The notes below the pieces were generated by a model. The model ran no database searches. It saw only the letters and a list, made by a program, of their open reading frames with translations, and was not told where the DNA came from. Shown here piece after piece: positions 36,718 to 45,888 of a stretch of 64,000 nucleotides of DNA; the stretch's first letter is position 1, and every line of letters starts with the position of its first letter. The position numbers and the translations under genes were made by a program. The stretch comes from Streptomyces albus subsp. albus (GTDB taxonomy: Bacteria > Actinomycetota > Actinomycetes > Streptomycetales > Streptomycetaceae): positions 1 to 64,000 of the forward strand of contig NZ_JOID01000017.1 of the NCBI RefSeq assembly GCF_000719865.1, read 5' to 3'.

Positions 36718-37956
36718 ATGATCGAGGCAGTCGGCCTGACGAAGCGCTACGGCGCCAAAACGGCCGTGTACAACTTGTCGTTCCAGGTACGGCCGGGCGC
36801 CGTCACCGGCTTTCTGGGGCCCAACGGCTCCGGGAAATCGACGACCATGCGCATGATCCTGGGCCTGGACGCGCCGACCGCCGGGCATGTGACGGTCGGC
36901 GGTCATCCGTTCCGCAGACTGCCCAACGCTCCCCGCCAGGTCGGGGCGCTCCTGGACGCGAACGCCGTGCACGGCGGGCGCAGCGCGCGGAACCATCTGC
37001 TCTCCCTCGCCCAGCTGTCCGGCATTCCGGCCCGCCGGGTCGACGAGGTGCTGGGCGTCGTGGGTCTGCAGGACGTGGCCCGGCGGCGGTCCAAGGGCTT
37101 CTCGCTCGGCATGGGCCAGCGGCTCGGTATCGCGGCGGCCCTGCTGGGCGATCCGCAGGTGCTGCTCTTCGACGAGCCGGTCAACGGCCTGGATCCGGAG
37201 GGCATCCTCTGGGTGCGCAATCTGATGAAGGGCCTCGCGTCCGAGGGCCGCACGGTCTTCGTCTCCAGCCACTTGATGAGTGAGATGGCGCTGACGGCCG
37301 ACCACTTGATCGTGATCGGCCGCGGTCAGCTCCTCGCCGACATGAGCGTCAAGGACTTCATCTCGCACCACTCGGCCGGCTTCGCCCGGGTGCGGACGCC
37401 CGTGGACGCCCCGGAGCAGCGGGAGAAGCTGATCGCCGCGCTGAGCGGGGCGGGCGGTCACGTCCTGCCCGAACAGGACGGCGCGCTGCGCGTGTCGGGC
37501 CTGCCGCTGCCGCGCGTCAGCGATCTGGCGCACGAGGCGGACGTCCGGCTCTGGGAGCTCTCACCGCACCAGGCCTCGCTGGAGGAGGCCTATATGCAGA
37601 TGACGCAGGGGGCGGTCGACTACCGCTCGGCGCTCGACCCGCGGGCCGGCCTGCAGGCCGCCGTGCCGGTCCCGGCGGGTCCGGGCTACGCGCCGCAGGG
37701 CGGTTACGCGCCCCAGGGCGGTTACGCGCCGCAAGGCGGTTACGCGCCGCAAGGCGGTTACGCGCCGCAGGGGCACGGGGGCTACGCGGCCCCCGCGCCG
37801 GGCCACGCCCCGCCGCCCGGGGCCGCCGTACCCGGGCCGTACCCGGCGGGCGTGCCGCAGCCGAACCCGTACGCCGCGCCGCAGCCGGCCGCCGCGCCGA
37901 GCGGCGCCGCCCCCGGCCCCGACCTGATGAAGCGTGACCACGAGGAAGCCCGATGA
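36718..37956 (+). CDS. ABC transporter ATP-binding protein with GYAPQG-repeat tail
   Basis: A 412-residue ATPase of an ABC-2 exporter. The first 220 residues hold Walker A (GPNGSGKST), the signature SLGMGQRLG, Walker B (VLLFDEP) and the H-loop SSHLM. The regulatory part follows. The last 100 residues are low complexity, with five copies of GYAPQG coded by an 18-bp DNA repeat at 37684-37773, then Pro/Ala-rich sequence. Such tails are found in some Streptomyces ABC-2 ATPases and are not needed for ATP hydrolysis. The stop overlaps the permease start (ATGA). Substrate unknown. Confidence 0.9.
   Translation: MIEAVGLTKRYGAKTAVYNLSFQVRPGAVTGFLGPNGSGKSTTMRMILGLDAPTAGHVTVGGHPFRRLPNAPRQVGALLDANAVHGGRSARNHLLSLAQLSGIPARRVDEVLGVVGLQDVARRRSKGFSLGMGQRLGIAAALLGDPQVLLFDEPVNGLDPEGILWVRNLMKGLASEGRTVFVSSHLMSEMALTADHLIVIGRGQLLADMSVKDFISHHSAGFARVRTPVDAPEQREKLIAALSGAGGHVLPEQDGALRVSGLPLPRVSDLAHEADVRLWELSPHQASLEEAYMQMTQGAVDYRSALDPRAGLQAAVPVPAGPGYAPQGGYAPQGGYAPQGGYAPQGGYAPQGHGGYAAPAPGHAPPPGAAVPGPYPAGVPQPNPYAAPQPAAAPSGAAPGPDLMKRDHEEAR
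37684..37773 (+). repeat. 18-bp tandem repeat inside the ABC ATPase gene, five copies
   Basis: Five 18-base units with consensus GGCGGTTACGCGCCGCAG, coding five GGYAPQ units. The number of copies is likely to vary by slippage without breaking the frame. Confidence 0.85.
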
Positions 37957-39413
37957 CGACCCCCTCCCAGCCGCAGTCCGGAAACCACGCCACCCCGCCG
38001 GAGGACCCGCGGCCCGTGCCCCCGCCGAACGGCGCACCGGAACAGCAGCCCCCTGCCGAGCAGGCAGTCGCCGAACAGCCCCCGGCCGAGCGGTCCGTTA
38101 CCGAAGGGTCCGTCACCGAAGGGCCGGTCGCCGAAGGGTCCGTCGCCGAGCGATCCCCGGCCGGGCAGCCGCCGGCAGCGACGGGCACCCCCCGGGCGCC
38201 TGGCGCGCAACCGGCTCCGGAGCCGCCGGCTTCCGGTCAGCAGGCACCCGGGCAGCAGGCGTCCGGACAGCGCGACACCCTCCTCCTCGCCCCGGAGCCG
38301 CGGACCGAGGAGCAGCCGGCCAAGACCGGGGACCCGCAGGTACCGCCGTCGCCGTCCGGGCCGCAGCGCGCCCGGGAGCAGCAGGCTCCCGGGCAGCAGT
38401 CCGCGCAGGGACCCGCCGCATCGGCGCAGGTGCTGCCCGCCCAGCAGCCGGCCGGGCAGCCCGCGGCGGGCCCGCCCCCGGCCGCCCCGGGACCGTACGG
38501 GCAGGCCCCCGCACCCGTACCCGTACCGCCACAGCCACAGCCACAGCCGCACGCGCAGCCCCCGCAGCCGTACGGCGCCCACCCGCCGCAGGGGCACCCC
38601 GGCCACGGGACCCCGTCCGCGCCCGGCGGCTACGCCTCCCCGATCCCGGTGCGCGACGCCCACCTCGGGCACGCCCTCGCCGCCGAGTGGACCAAGATCC
38701 GCTCCGTCCGCTCCACCGTCTGGACCCTGGCCGTCCTGGCCTTCCTCGTCCTCGGGATCGGCTTCCTGATCAACGTCTTCACGGACGACGGCGACTACGG
38801 CCTCCAACCGCCCATCAGCAACGGTCTGTTCGGGCTCATGCTCGGCCAGATCTGCGTCGTCACGCTCGGCGTGCTGGTGATCACCTCCGAGTACGGCACC
38901 GGCCTGATCCGCACCACCCTGACCGCCGCGCCCCGGCGTTCCCGGGTGCTGACCGCCAAGGCGCTGGTCTTCCTGGCGGTCTCGTGGACGGTCACCACGG
39001 CGGTCTGCACCCTGACGGCGCTGATGGGCGCGGCGCTGCACAGCGGGCCGGAAGTGGCCTCGGCCGACGGCGGGGAGTGGGCCGGGGCGACCGTCCTCTC
39101 CGGGCTCTACGTCTCGCTGCTCGGCCTGCTCGCCCTCGCCGTCGGCACCCTGCTGCGGCACTCGGCGGGGGCCATCACGGTCATGCTCGGCGTGGTGCTG
39201 CTGCCCGCGATCATCCCGGCGTTCCTCATGTTCTCCGAGAGCATGCGGCCCGCGGCGGAGAAGATCCTGGAGTACAACGCCATCAACTCCCTCGCCGCGC
39301 TGCACGGGGTCAACGACTCCGGTGACGGCCTGAGCCAGCTCCTGCTGCTGGCCGTCGTCACAGCGGTCGCCCTCGCCGGCGCCTACGCGGCGCTGGAGAA
39401 GCGGGACGTCTGA
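37953..39413 (+). CDS. ABC-2 type permease with long Pro/Gln-rich N-terminal region
   Basis: A 486-residue membrane protein. Residues 1-230 are disordered and rich in Pro, Gln, Ala and Glu, with short repeats (SVTEGSVTEGPVAEGSVAE, PVPVPPQPQPQPHAQPPQP). The rest from HALAAEWTKIRSVRSTVWTL holds about six membrane helices of the ABC-2 permease family (VLAFLVLGIGFLINVF, ICVVTLGVLVITSEYGTGLI, and others). It is coupled to the ATPase gene by a four-base overlap. Both subunits thus carry disordered tails on the cytosolic side. Cargo unknown. Confidence 0.88.
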   Translation: MTTPSQPQSGNHATPPEDPRPVPPPNGAPEQQPPAEQAVAEQPPAERSVTEGSVTEGPVAEGSVAERSPAGQPPAATGTPRAPGAQPAPEPPASGQQAPGQQASGQRDTLLLAPEPRTEEQPAKTGDPQVPPSPSGPQRAREQQAPGQQSAQGPAASAQVLPAQQPAGQPAAGPPPAAPGPYGQAPAPVPVPPQPQPQPHAQPPQPYGAHPPQGHPGHGTPSAPGGYASPIPVRDAHLGHALAAEWTKIRSVRSTVWTLAVLAFLVLGIGFLINVFTDDGDYGLQPPISNGLFGLMLGQICVVTLGVLVITSEYGTGLIRTTLTAAPRRSRVLTAKALVFLAVSWTVTTAVCTLTALMGAALHSGPEVASADGGEWAGATVLSGLYVSLLGLLALAVGTLLRHSAGAITVMLGVVLLPAIIPAFLMFSESMRPAAEKILEYNAINSLAALHGVNDSGDGLSQLLLLAVVTAVALAGAYAALEKRDV

Positions 39414-39464
39414 GCCGGACCGCACGGGCCGGGCCCGTCGCGGCCGCGCCTCCCCCGGTGCGGG

Positions 39465-39812
39465 TCAGTACCGGGGCGCGTTACGGGACCGCTGCACCCG
39501 CGTGGTGCGGCGGTCCCGGGCGTTCCAGCACGCCCGGTGCCAGTGCCGCCGGTCGTCCACCGGGCCCAGTTGCGCCCAGGCCACCACATGCGGCTGCCCG
39601 GGCGGGATCTCCTGGTCGCAGCCGGGACAGCGGTACCGCTTGGCCGCCGTGGAGGCGCCGACCGGCCGCACCACCCACTCCTCGCCGCGCCAGCTCTCCG
39701 TTCTCCCCCAGCCGGTGCCGAACGGCACCTCGTCCTCTCCCTCGCGGCGCCCGCCGCCGAACGGTGTGGGATTGCTGCCGCCGCCCCGGGGGCGGTTACG
39801 ACGGGGGGACAC
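39465..39812 (-). CDS. Conserved actinomycete protein with zinc-ribbon-like CxxC/HxxxC motif
   Basis: A 115-residue basic protein. The GTG at 39812 gives the usual start SPRRNRPRGG; upstream in-frame starts lack a ribosome site. The C-terminal half contains RYRCPGCDQEIPPGQPHVVAW and HWHRACWNARDRR, that is CxxC followed by HxHxxC, which can bind one zinc ion. The ending TTRVQRSRNAP is conserved in Streptomyces homologues as I recall them. It is sometimes labelled ATP/GTP-binding, but no P-loop is present. Role unknown, a nucleic acid contact is possible from its charge. Confidence 0.8.
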   Translation of the reverse strand: MSPRRNRPRGGGSNPTPFGGGRREGEDEVPFGTGWGRTESWRGEEWVVRPVGASTAAKRYRCPGCDQEIPPGQPHVVAWAQLGPVDDRRHWHRACWNARDRRTTRVQRSRNAPRY

Positions 39813-40053
39813 GGGCTGCACCTCGCGGGGTATCCGAAGGGGGACGGTCTGCCGCACCCAGCCTACGCGCCGCGCCCGCCCCGGCAGCGGATCCGCAGGA
39901 ATCCGCATCACCGCCTCCGATCGCCCGAAATCATCGGAATCCCCAATACCCGGATAATCAGCAGAACTTCACGGGAGACCGTGCCCTTGGCACGTGTCGG
40001 GCGTTGTTGCCGGTAGGGGAGGCAGCACGCCGTCCGCGAGGAGGCAGAAGGCG

Positions 40054-41082
40054 ATGCAGGTAGGAGTTTTCGTACTGGCCGCGCAGTTCCCCGGCCAGGG
40101 AGCGGACGAGGCGCTGCGCCGCGCCGTGCGCACCGCGGAGGAGGCGGAGCGGGCCGGGCTCGATCAGGTGTGGCTCGCCGAGCACCACTTCGTGCCGTAC
40201 GGGGTGTGCCCGTCCGCGGTGACGCTCGCCGCGCTGCTGCTCGGCCGCACCCGCCGGATCGGCGTCGGCACCGCGGTCAGCGTGCTGCCGACCGCGCATC
40301 CGGTGGTGCTCGGCGAGCAGACGGCGCTGCTCCATCTCCTCTCGGGCGGGCGGTTCACGCTCGGCGTCGGGCGGGGCGGCCCCTGGGTGGACCTGGAGGT
40401 GTTCGGCGCGGGCCTCGCGGCCTACGAACGGGGTTTCCCCGAGTCGCTGGACCTGCTGCTGCGCTGGCTGCGCGAGCCGCGGGTGGCGGCCGGGGGAGAG
40501 CGGTTCCGCTTCCGGGAGGTGCCGGTGGTACCGCGCCCCGGGGAGCTGCTGGAGCCGGACGAAGGCCCCCCGGTGGTCGTGGCCTGCACCTCGCGGGCGA
40601 GTGTGCGGCTGGCCGCCGAGCGCGGTCTGCCGATGCTCCTGGGCATGCACTGCGGTGACGAGGAGAAGGCCGGCATGGTCGCCTTCTGGCGCGACTGCGC
40701 CCGGGAGGCGGGCCGCCGTCCCGAGGAGATCGCGGCCGCCCGTCACGTCTCGGCCGGGGTGGCGCAGATCGGCGACTCCCGCGACCATGCCGCCGAGGCG
40801 CTGCTCAAGGCGATGCCGGGCTGGCTGCGCCAGGGGCTGGAGGCCCATGTCACGGTGGACGGCCGGGAGCGCCGGATGCGCGATCCGCGCGCGTACACCG
40901 AACTCCTCTGCGCGCTGCACCCGGTGGGCCCGCCCCGGCTCTGCGCGGACCGGCTGGCGGCCACCGCCGAGCGCACCGGCATCAGCCGGTTCGCCCTGCT
41001 GGTGGAGGGGTCCGGGGATCTCGCGGCCACCGAGGAGAACGTCCGGCGGCTGGGCAGCGAGGTATTGCCGCTGCTCGGCTGA
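40054..41082 (+). CDS. LLM-class flavin-dependent oxidoreductase
   Basis: A 342-residue luciferase-like monooxygenase fold. The typical segments are DQVWLAEHHFVPYG (residues 38-51), RIGVGTAVSVLPTAHPV, GRFTLGVGRGGPW and the final VRRLGSEVLPLL. It probably uses FMN or F420; substrates of this family are not predictable. A good GAGGAGG ribosome site precedes the ATG at 40054. It is divergent from the zinc-ribbon protein gene. Confidence 0.88.
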   Translation: MQVGVFVLAAQFPGQGADEALRRAVRTAEEAERAGLDQVWLAEHHFVPYGVCPSAVTLAALLLGRTRRIGVGTAVSVLPTAHPVVLGEQTALLHLLSGGRFTLGVGRGGPWVDLEVFGAGLAAYERGFPESLDLLLRWLREPRVAAGGERFRFREVPVVPRPGELLEPDEGPPVVVACTSRASVRLAAERGLPMLLGMHCGDEEKAGMVAFWRDCAREAGRRPEEIAAARHVSAGVAQIGDSRDHAAEALLKAMPGWLRQGLEAHVTVDGRERRMRDPRAYTELLCALHPVGPPRLCADRLAATAERTGISRFALLVEGSGDLAATEENVRRLGSEVLPLLG

Positions 41083-41150
41083 GCCGGCCGGTCCGGCTGA
41101 GCCGTGAGCCGGGCGCCGTGGGGCGCCGTCCGGCACCGCACGACGCACAC

Positions 41151-41194
41151 GGCGCCGCCCCGCGCCCGGCGGAATCCGGGTGCGGGGCGGCGCC
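41151..41194. terminator. 19-bp hairpin between LLM oxidoreductase and the 130-residue protein gene
   Basis: Arms 41151-41169 and 41176-41194 pair over 19 positions with one G-T wobble, around the loop CGGAAT. It lies between convergent genes and can serve both. Confidence 0.85.
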
Positions 41195-41209
41195 GGGCGG
41201 CGGAAGGTC

Positions 41210-41602
41210 TCAGCAGTCGCGCAGCTGCGGCGACTGGTTCAGGATCTGGCCCCGTACGGAGGTGAAGCGCGTCAGCCTCTCGTCGGAGGCTCCGGCCGGC
41301 GGGAAGACGGCCACCCGGTGGCAGTTCTGGAACGCCAGCCGGACCCCGAAGTGCCGCTGCAGAGCCCCGCGTATCGCATCGCTCGCCAGCGCTCGGAGGA
41401 GCTGGCCGCGCGCCTGTTCGTCCGGTGGCGGCACCTGGTTGTCGGCGAACTCCCCGCCGTCGACCTGGAGCCGGTCCACCAGAGAGCTGATCATCTCCCA
41501 TGCGTACGGCAGGGATTTCCGGACGCAGTCGACGAACTCCGCTTCATCGACCTCGCCTCGCTCGGCCTGTTCGAGCAGGGCCGGTGAGACGTCCAGCGAC
41601 AT
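41210..41602 (-). CDS. Conserved Streptomyces protein encoded beside nucS
   Basis: A 130-residue acidic, mostly helical protein with the ribosome site GAGGAGA. Visible stretches are CVRKSLPYAWEMISSLVDRL and the DNQVPPPDEQARGQLLRALA segment, followed by a beta part (FQNCHRVAVFPPAGA). There is no signal peptide or membrane span. It is divergent from nucS, with which it shares a 205-base promoter region, an arrangement I recall as conserved in Streptomyces. Function unknown; it is not a recognised enzyme. Confidence 0.8.
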   Translation of the reverse strand: MSLDVSPALLEQAERGEVDEAEFVDCVRKSLPYAWEMISSLVDRLQVDGGEFADNQVPPPDEQARGQLLRALASDAIRGALQRHFGVRLAFQNCHRVAVFPPAGASDERLTRFTSVRGQILNQSPQLRDC

Positions 41603-41807
41603 GGGGTTCTCCTCTCGCACCCCCGGAGGGGTCTTCGGACGGCGAAGGGGAGCCGCCACAGAGCGTGCCCGGGCGGCGACTTCCCGCATCCACGGTATGC
41701 CGCTCCCGGTGGCCGCACCAGGAGAATGGTGACAACCAGCCAGCCGCCGAAGGCGCCCATCCAGGGCGAATCGCGTGGAGGCGGGACGGTCGAGTAGCGT
41801 GCGGGCC

Positions 41808-42470
41808 ATGCGTCTCGTCATCGCTCGCTGCTCCGTGGACTACGCGGGCCGGCTCACCGCCCGTCTCCCCTCCGCACCCCGGCTGATCCTGGTCAAGGCG
41901 GACGGCAGTGTGTCCGTCCACGCCGACGACCGGGCCTACAAACCGCTCAACTGGATGTCTCCGCCCTGCACCCTCAAGGAGGGTGACGACGACGTGTGGA
42001 CGGTGGTGAACAAGGCGGGCGAAAAGCTCATCATCACCATGGAGGAAATCCTCCACGACTCCTCCCACGAGCTGGGAGTTGACCCGGGGCTGATCAAGGA
42101 TGGCGTGGAAGCGCATCTCCAGGAGCTCCTCGCCGACAGGATCGAGACACTCGGCGAAGGCTATGCGCTGATTCGGCGTGAATACCCCACTGCGATCGGC
42201 CCGGTGGACATCCTCTGCCGGGACGCCGAGGGCGCGACCGTCGCGGTGGAGATCAAGCGGCGCGGCGAGATAGACGGTGTCGAACAGCTCACCCGGTACC
42301 TGGAGCTCCTCAACCGCGATCCGCATCTGGCGCCGGTACGGGGCATCTTCGCGGCGCAGGAGATCAAGCCCCAGGCCCGGGTGCTCGCCACCGACCGGGG
42401 CATCGGCTGCACCGTGCTGGACTACGACGCGCTGCGCGGCATCGAGGACGACAAGCTCCGGCTCTTCTGA
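41808..42470 (+). CDS. nucS: Mismatch-specific endonuclease NucS (EndoMS)
   Basis: A 221-residue nuclease of the non-canonical mismatch-repair pathway of actinobacteria, which lack MutS/MutL. The catalytic residues of the C-terminal RecB-like domain are visible: Asp134, Glu148 and Lys150 in VAVEIKRR, then Gln160 and Tyr164 in EQLTRYLE. The N-terminal DNA-binding domain includes [11 protein letters not shown]. The last residues LRLF match the sliding-clamp-binding tail through which the beta clamp stimulates the enzyme. The ATG at 41808 gives the usual start MRLVIARC. Confidence 0.95.
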   Translation: MRLVIARCSVDYAGRLTARLPSAPRLILVKADGSVSVHADDRAYKPLNWMSPPCTLKEGDDDVWTVVNKAGEKLIITMEEILHDSSHELGVDPGLIKDGVEAHLQELLADRIETLGEGYALIRREYPTAIGPVDILCRDAEGATVAVEIKRRGEIDGVEQLTRYLELLNRDPHLAPVRGIFAAQEIKPQARVLATDRGIGCTVLDYDALRGIEDDKLRLF

Positions 42471-42697
42471 GCCCTCCGCTCCGCTCCGGCCCCGCCGCTC
42501 CGCGGCCCCCGCACCGGTGTCCCGCGCTCCGCGCGGGTATCGGGAAGGGGCCGCTCCGCGGCCCCCGCGCCGCTCCGCTCCGCGCACGGAGGGCGGCGCC
42601 CCCTCCGGCCCGCACCGCACGCGAAGAGCGACACCCCGCTCCGCGGGGCGGGGCACCGTGAGGCGACCGGCAGCCGGGCGGCCCGCTCAACCACAAC

Positions 42698-42869
42698 ACC
42701 GGCCCGGGCCCGCTCGGCCGCGCATACCGGCCCGGGCCCGCTCGGCCGCGCATACCGGCCCGGGCCCGCTCAGCCGGCGCATACCGGACCCGGCCCGCTC
42801 GGCCGGCGCATACCGGACCCGGCCCGCTCGGCCGGCGCATACCGGACCCGACCCGTTCAGCCGCACACA
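42698..42869. repeat. Six tandem 28-29-bp units
   Basis: Units start at 42698, 42726, 42754, 42783, 42812 and 42841. Each begins ACCGG(C/A)CC, has a central CCCGCTCGGCCG-like part and ends GCAT (ACACA in the last). There are no unique spacers between units, so this is not a CRISPR array. The last unit runs straight into the 105-bp repeat. Confidence 0.9.
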
Positions 42870-43080
42870 CGGACCCGGCGGCACAACAACACACCAGCCG
42901 CACCCCGCAACCGCGCTCACGCGGCCCGGCCGTCCACATGACCACACACCCGGTCCGGCCCGTTCAGCCGCACACACGGACCCGGCGGCACAACAACACA
43001 CCAGCTCCACCCCGCAACCGCGCTCACGCGGCCCGGCCGTCCACATGACCACACACCCGGTCCGGCCCGCCAGCCGCACA
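42870..43080. repeat. Two tandem copies of a 105-bp unit
   Basis: Copies at 42870-42976 and 42977-43080 are almost identical. Both contain CGGCACAACAACACACCAGC, the small hairpin CCGCG-CTCA-CGCGG and CCGTCCACATGACCACACA. Their right ends (CCGGTCCGGCCCG, CAGCCGCACA) resemble the short 29-bp units, so the long unit probably grew from the short one. Confidence 0.9.
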
Positions 43081-43125
43081 TGCCGGACCGGCCCGGCCCG
43101 GCCCCCCTTAGCCGGACAACCCGGC

Positions 43126-45888
43126 TCAGATGACCGGGAGTTCCTCGCCGGAGCCGGTCCCGTCGGCCGGGGCCGAGACCGACGACTCCGACGACGACTC
43201 CGGCGCCGAGACGGTGCCGCTGCCGACCGGGGAGACGGGCGCGGGCTCGCTGGCCGTGTTGGTGGTGCCGCCGCTGGCGGTGGGGTCCGGGCTCGTCGGC
43301 GTCTCCTCCGGGCTCTCCTCCGGCGGCTCCTCGGGGGTGCTTTCTCCCGTCGACGGCGTCGAGGACGGCTTCTTGGTCGGGGTCGTGTCCCCCGAGCCGC
43401 CCGACGAGCCACCCGAACCCCCGGAACCGCCGGAGGAGCCGCCGGAGCCGGACGACCGGGAGGCGCTGGGGCTGCCGCTCTTCGTCGACTCGCCGTCGCC
43501 GGAAGCGCTGGGGTCCGGGCTCTCGGAGGCCGACGGCTCTCCGGCCCGGCCGCTCTCCACGGGCTTCGGGCTGCGGGTGGAGTCCTTCACCGGCTCCTCG
43601 GCGGGCAGGCCGCCCCCGCCGTCGTCCTCGTTGGCGGACTGCTCGGAGATGACCCGGTCCGGCGGGTCCTCCCCGCCGCCGGAGGTGGCGCCGAGCGTCA
43701 CCACGGTGCCGAGCACCGCGGCGAGCAGGACCCCGGCGCCGACCGCCGCGACGTTGCGGCGGGCACCCTGCAGCAGGGCCGGTGACCGGCCCGCTCCCCG
43801 GCGGGTGTTCCCGCCTCTGCCCGACCGGGTGCCGGACCTGCCGCCCGCACCGGTGCCGGACCCGGCGCCCGGCCCGGCGCCCGGCCCGGCGCCCGCCGGT
43901 GCCGGCGTCACCGCCGTGGCCCCGGTGTCCGCCGCCCGGCCGCCGGCGAGGGCGCCGAAGGCGGTGGTGACGGCGCCCGGCGGGGTGGCCGACTCCTCGG
44001 CGTGCGCGGCGGGGACCCCCTCGCCCGGTACCGCGCCGCCCGCCGCGTGGTCGAAGCCACCGGTCTTGTCCTCGACGAGGGCGAGCGCGCGGCGGCCCGA
44101 CACGGCGCCGCGCCGGTCCGCGAGGACGCCGCGCAGCGCGATGGAGGCCTCCAGCTCGGCGCGGGCCCGGTCGAGCTTGCCGGTGCAGAGCGCGAGAACG
44201 CCCAACTCGTGGTGGAAGTACGCCTCTTCGGCGACCTCCCCGGAGATCCTGGCGGCCTCCTGCCCGTGCCGCAGGGCGCGTTCCCACGCGCTCCAGTTCA
44301 GCGCGGCGGCCAGCACGGGCGCGGCCGTGCGGGCCAGCAGGACGGCGGTGCTGGGGTGGCCGGGCTCCTCGCCGGAGATGAGGACGGCCATCACCGCGAG
44401 CATGGCCTCGGCCTCGGCGGCGGCCCGCTCGGGGACGACGGAGGGGTGACCGGCCCACCAGGCGTAGTGCCGCCCGGCGAGGTGGGCGCGGTCCGCGGCC
44501 CCCGCTCCGTAACCGGCGGCCTCCAGCTGGGTGGCGACGCCGGACGCGAGGCGGTAGTGCCCGCCGACGGGGGTGACGAGGCCGCAGGCGAGGAGTTCGC
44601 CGAGCGCGGCGTCGGCGTGGCTGTCGCCGGCGAGGGCCGGAAGATGGGCGTGGTGGGGGCAGTCGCCGCCGAGGGCGAGGGCCAGCCGCAGCGTCTCCCG
44701 GGCGGATTCGCTCAGCCGGGAGGCGAGCAGGGCGGCGGGCGCGGCGGCCTCGGCGAGGGTGGGCAGCGGTACGGCGGTCCCGGCCGCGGCCTCCGTTCCC
44801 TCCGGTCCGCTGACGGTGTCCACGGCGGCCGGCCGGTCCCCGGCGTCCCCGGCGCCCGGCCCCTCCGCCGGGGCGGCGCCGCCGGGGGTGTCCCGGCCGG
44901 CGAAGGCGTCCGGGTCGGCGCGCAGGGCGTCCCGCTGCCTCAGCAGGGCGCCGGCCTGGATGAAGCGGAGCGGCAGGCCCTCGGACTCGAACCAGAGGTC
45001 TCCGGCCCAGGCCTCCTCGTCGTCCGCCAGCGGGCGGTCCACGACGTGCCGGAGCAGTTCGGTGCAGGCGCCGCGGCTGAGGCCGGAGAGGTGCACCTCT
45101 TCCACGTGGGTGTCGGCGGGCGGGGCGGCCACGTCGGGAGTGGCGGAGAAGAGGAAGGCGCACTCGGGGGTGGCGTCGAGGAGCTCGCCGAGCGCGGAGC
45201 CGCCGAACTCGAGGTCGTCCAGCACGATGACGGCGCCGATGCGGCGGACGTGACCGAGCAGTTCTTCGCGGCCGGGCCGGTGCCCGGGGGCGTCGTAGAC
45301 CGCGCCGAAGAGGTCGTACAGCAGGTCACAGGTGGTGCGGCCGTGGCCGGAGAGCCGGACGACGCCGTGCGGCGCGAGGTCGGTGCACTCCTCGGCCACG
45401 GCGTCCAGCAGGGCGGTGCGGCCGGAGCCGGAGGGGCCGGTGACGCGGACGGAGCGGCCCCGGGACAGCAGGCCGCGGAGCCGTATCCGCTCCTCGGCGC
45501 GCTCCAGCAGCGGAGCGGTGGACACGGCGGGCACGGCCGGGTCCGCGGGGACGGGCGGCGGGGTGACGCGGCTGCGGCGGGCGCGTTCCGCCGGGGTGCG
45601 GAAGGCGGGGGCGGCGGGCCGTTCGGCCGGCGGGCAGGCCTCGACCTCGCTGCCGTCGAGCGGGTTGACCGTCAGCAGATACTCGCCGGCGACGAGGGTG
45701 GTGGTGCGGACGGGCGCGGGCGCGGGGGTGCCGGCGACCAGCTCGGAGCGGGCGCCCTTCGCCGGAACGGGCAGCGCGGCGTCCCGCCCCCGGAGCTCGG
45801 GGAGTGCGGGCGTGCCGCCGGCGTCGTGCCGTGCGCCCGGACGGTCGTCGTGGCCGTGCTCGTCCGGCCCACGGTGGTTCGGGTCCAT
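43126..45888 (-). CDS. P-loop ATPase with helical domain, C-terminal membrane anchor and Ser/Pro-rich tail
   Basis: A 920-residue protein. Residues 1-125 are Pro/Ala-rich. An AAA/STAND-like NTPase follows, with Walker A GPSGSGRT (151-158), VIVLDDLEFGG as Walker B and FLFSATPD as a sensor. Helical repeats of TPR kind span about 380-610 (AYFHHELGVLALCTGKLDRA). One membrane helix (VAAVGAGVLLAAVLGTVVTL, about 715-735) is followed by about 185 residues rich in Ser, Pro, Gly and Thr. The bulk is thus cytosolic and the tail outside. It resembles regulatory ATPases of the LuxR/STAND group without a DNA-binding domain. Role unknown; the conserved place beside nucS suggests a core actinomycete function. 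Confidence 0.8.
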   Translation of the reverse strand: MDPNHRGPDEHGHDDRPGARHDAGGTPALPELRGRDAALPVPAKGARSELVAGTPAPAPVRTTTLVAGEYLLTVNPLDGSEVEACPPAERPAAPAFRTPAERARRSRVTPPPVPADPAVPAVSTAPLLERAEERIRLRGLLSRGRSVRVTGPSGSGRTALLDAVAEECTDLAPHGVVRLSGHGRTTCDLLYDLFGAVYDAPGHRPGREELLGHVRRIGAVIVLDDLEFGGSALGELLDATPECAFLFSATPDVAAPPADTHVEEVHLSGLSRGACTELLRHVVDRPLADDEEAWAGDLWFESEGLPLRFIQAGALLRQRDALRADPDAFAGRDTPGGAAPAEGPGAGDAGDRPAAVDTVSGPEGTEAAAGTAVPLPTLAEAAAPAALLASRLSESARETLRLALALGGDCPHHAHLPALAGDSHADAALGELLACGLVTPVGGHYRLASGVATQLEAAGYGAGAADRAHLAGRHYAWWAGHPSVVPERAAAEAEAMLAVMAVLISGEEPGHPSTAVLLARTAAPVLAAALNWSAWERALRHGQEAARISGEVAEEAYFHHELGVLALCTGKLDRARAELEASIALRGVLADRRGAVSGRRALALVEDKTGGFDHAAGGAVPGEGVPAAHAEESATPPGAVTTAFGALAGGRAADTGATAVTPAPAGAGPGAGPGAGSGTGAGGRSGTRSGRGGNTRRGAGRSPALLQGARRNVAAVGAGVLLAAVLGTVVTLGATSGGGEDPPDRVISEQSANEDDGGGGLPAEEPVKDSTRSPKPVESGRAGEPSASESPDPSASGDGESTKSGSPSASRSSGSGGSSGGSGGSGGSSGGSGDTTPTKKPSSTPSTGESTPEEPPEESPEETPTSPDPTASGGTTNTASEPAPVSPVGSGTVSAPESSSESSVSAPADGTGSGEELPVI

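Larger units (their letters stand above)
42471..43125. other. 655-base repeat-rich intergenic region
   Basis: No gene is supported here. The first 220 bases are CCGCTCCG-rich with short inverted repeats. They are followed by six 28-29-bp units (42698-42869) and two copies of a 105-bp unit (42870-43080). The region separates convergent nucS and the P-loop ATPase gene. Reading frames across it only translate the repeats. Confidence 0.8.

Noticed and set aside
42364..42945. Minus-strand reading frame with Arg/Gly/Pro-rich protein repeats
   Set aside because: It only translates the tandem DNA repeats, has no ribosome site, and several other frames over the same DNA are equally open.
42698..43080. 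Possible CRISPR array
   Set aside because: The units are directly adjacent with no unique spacers, and no cas gene is present.
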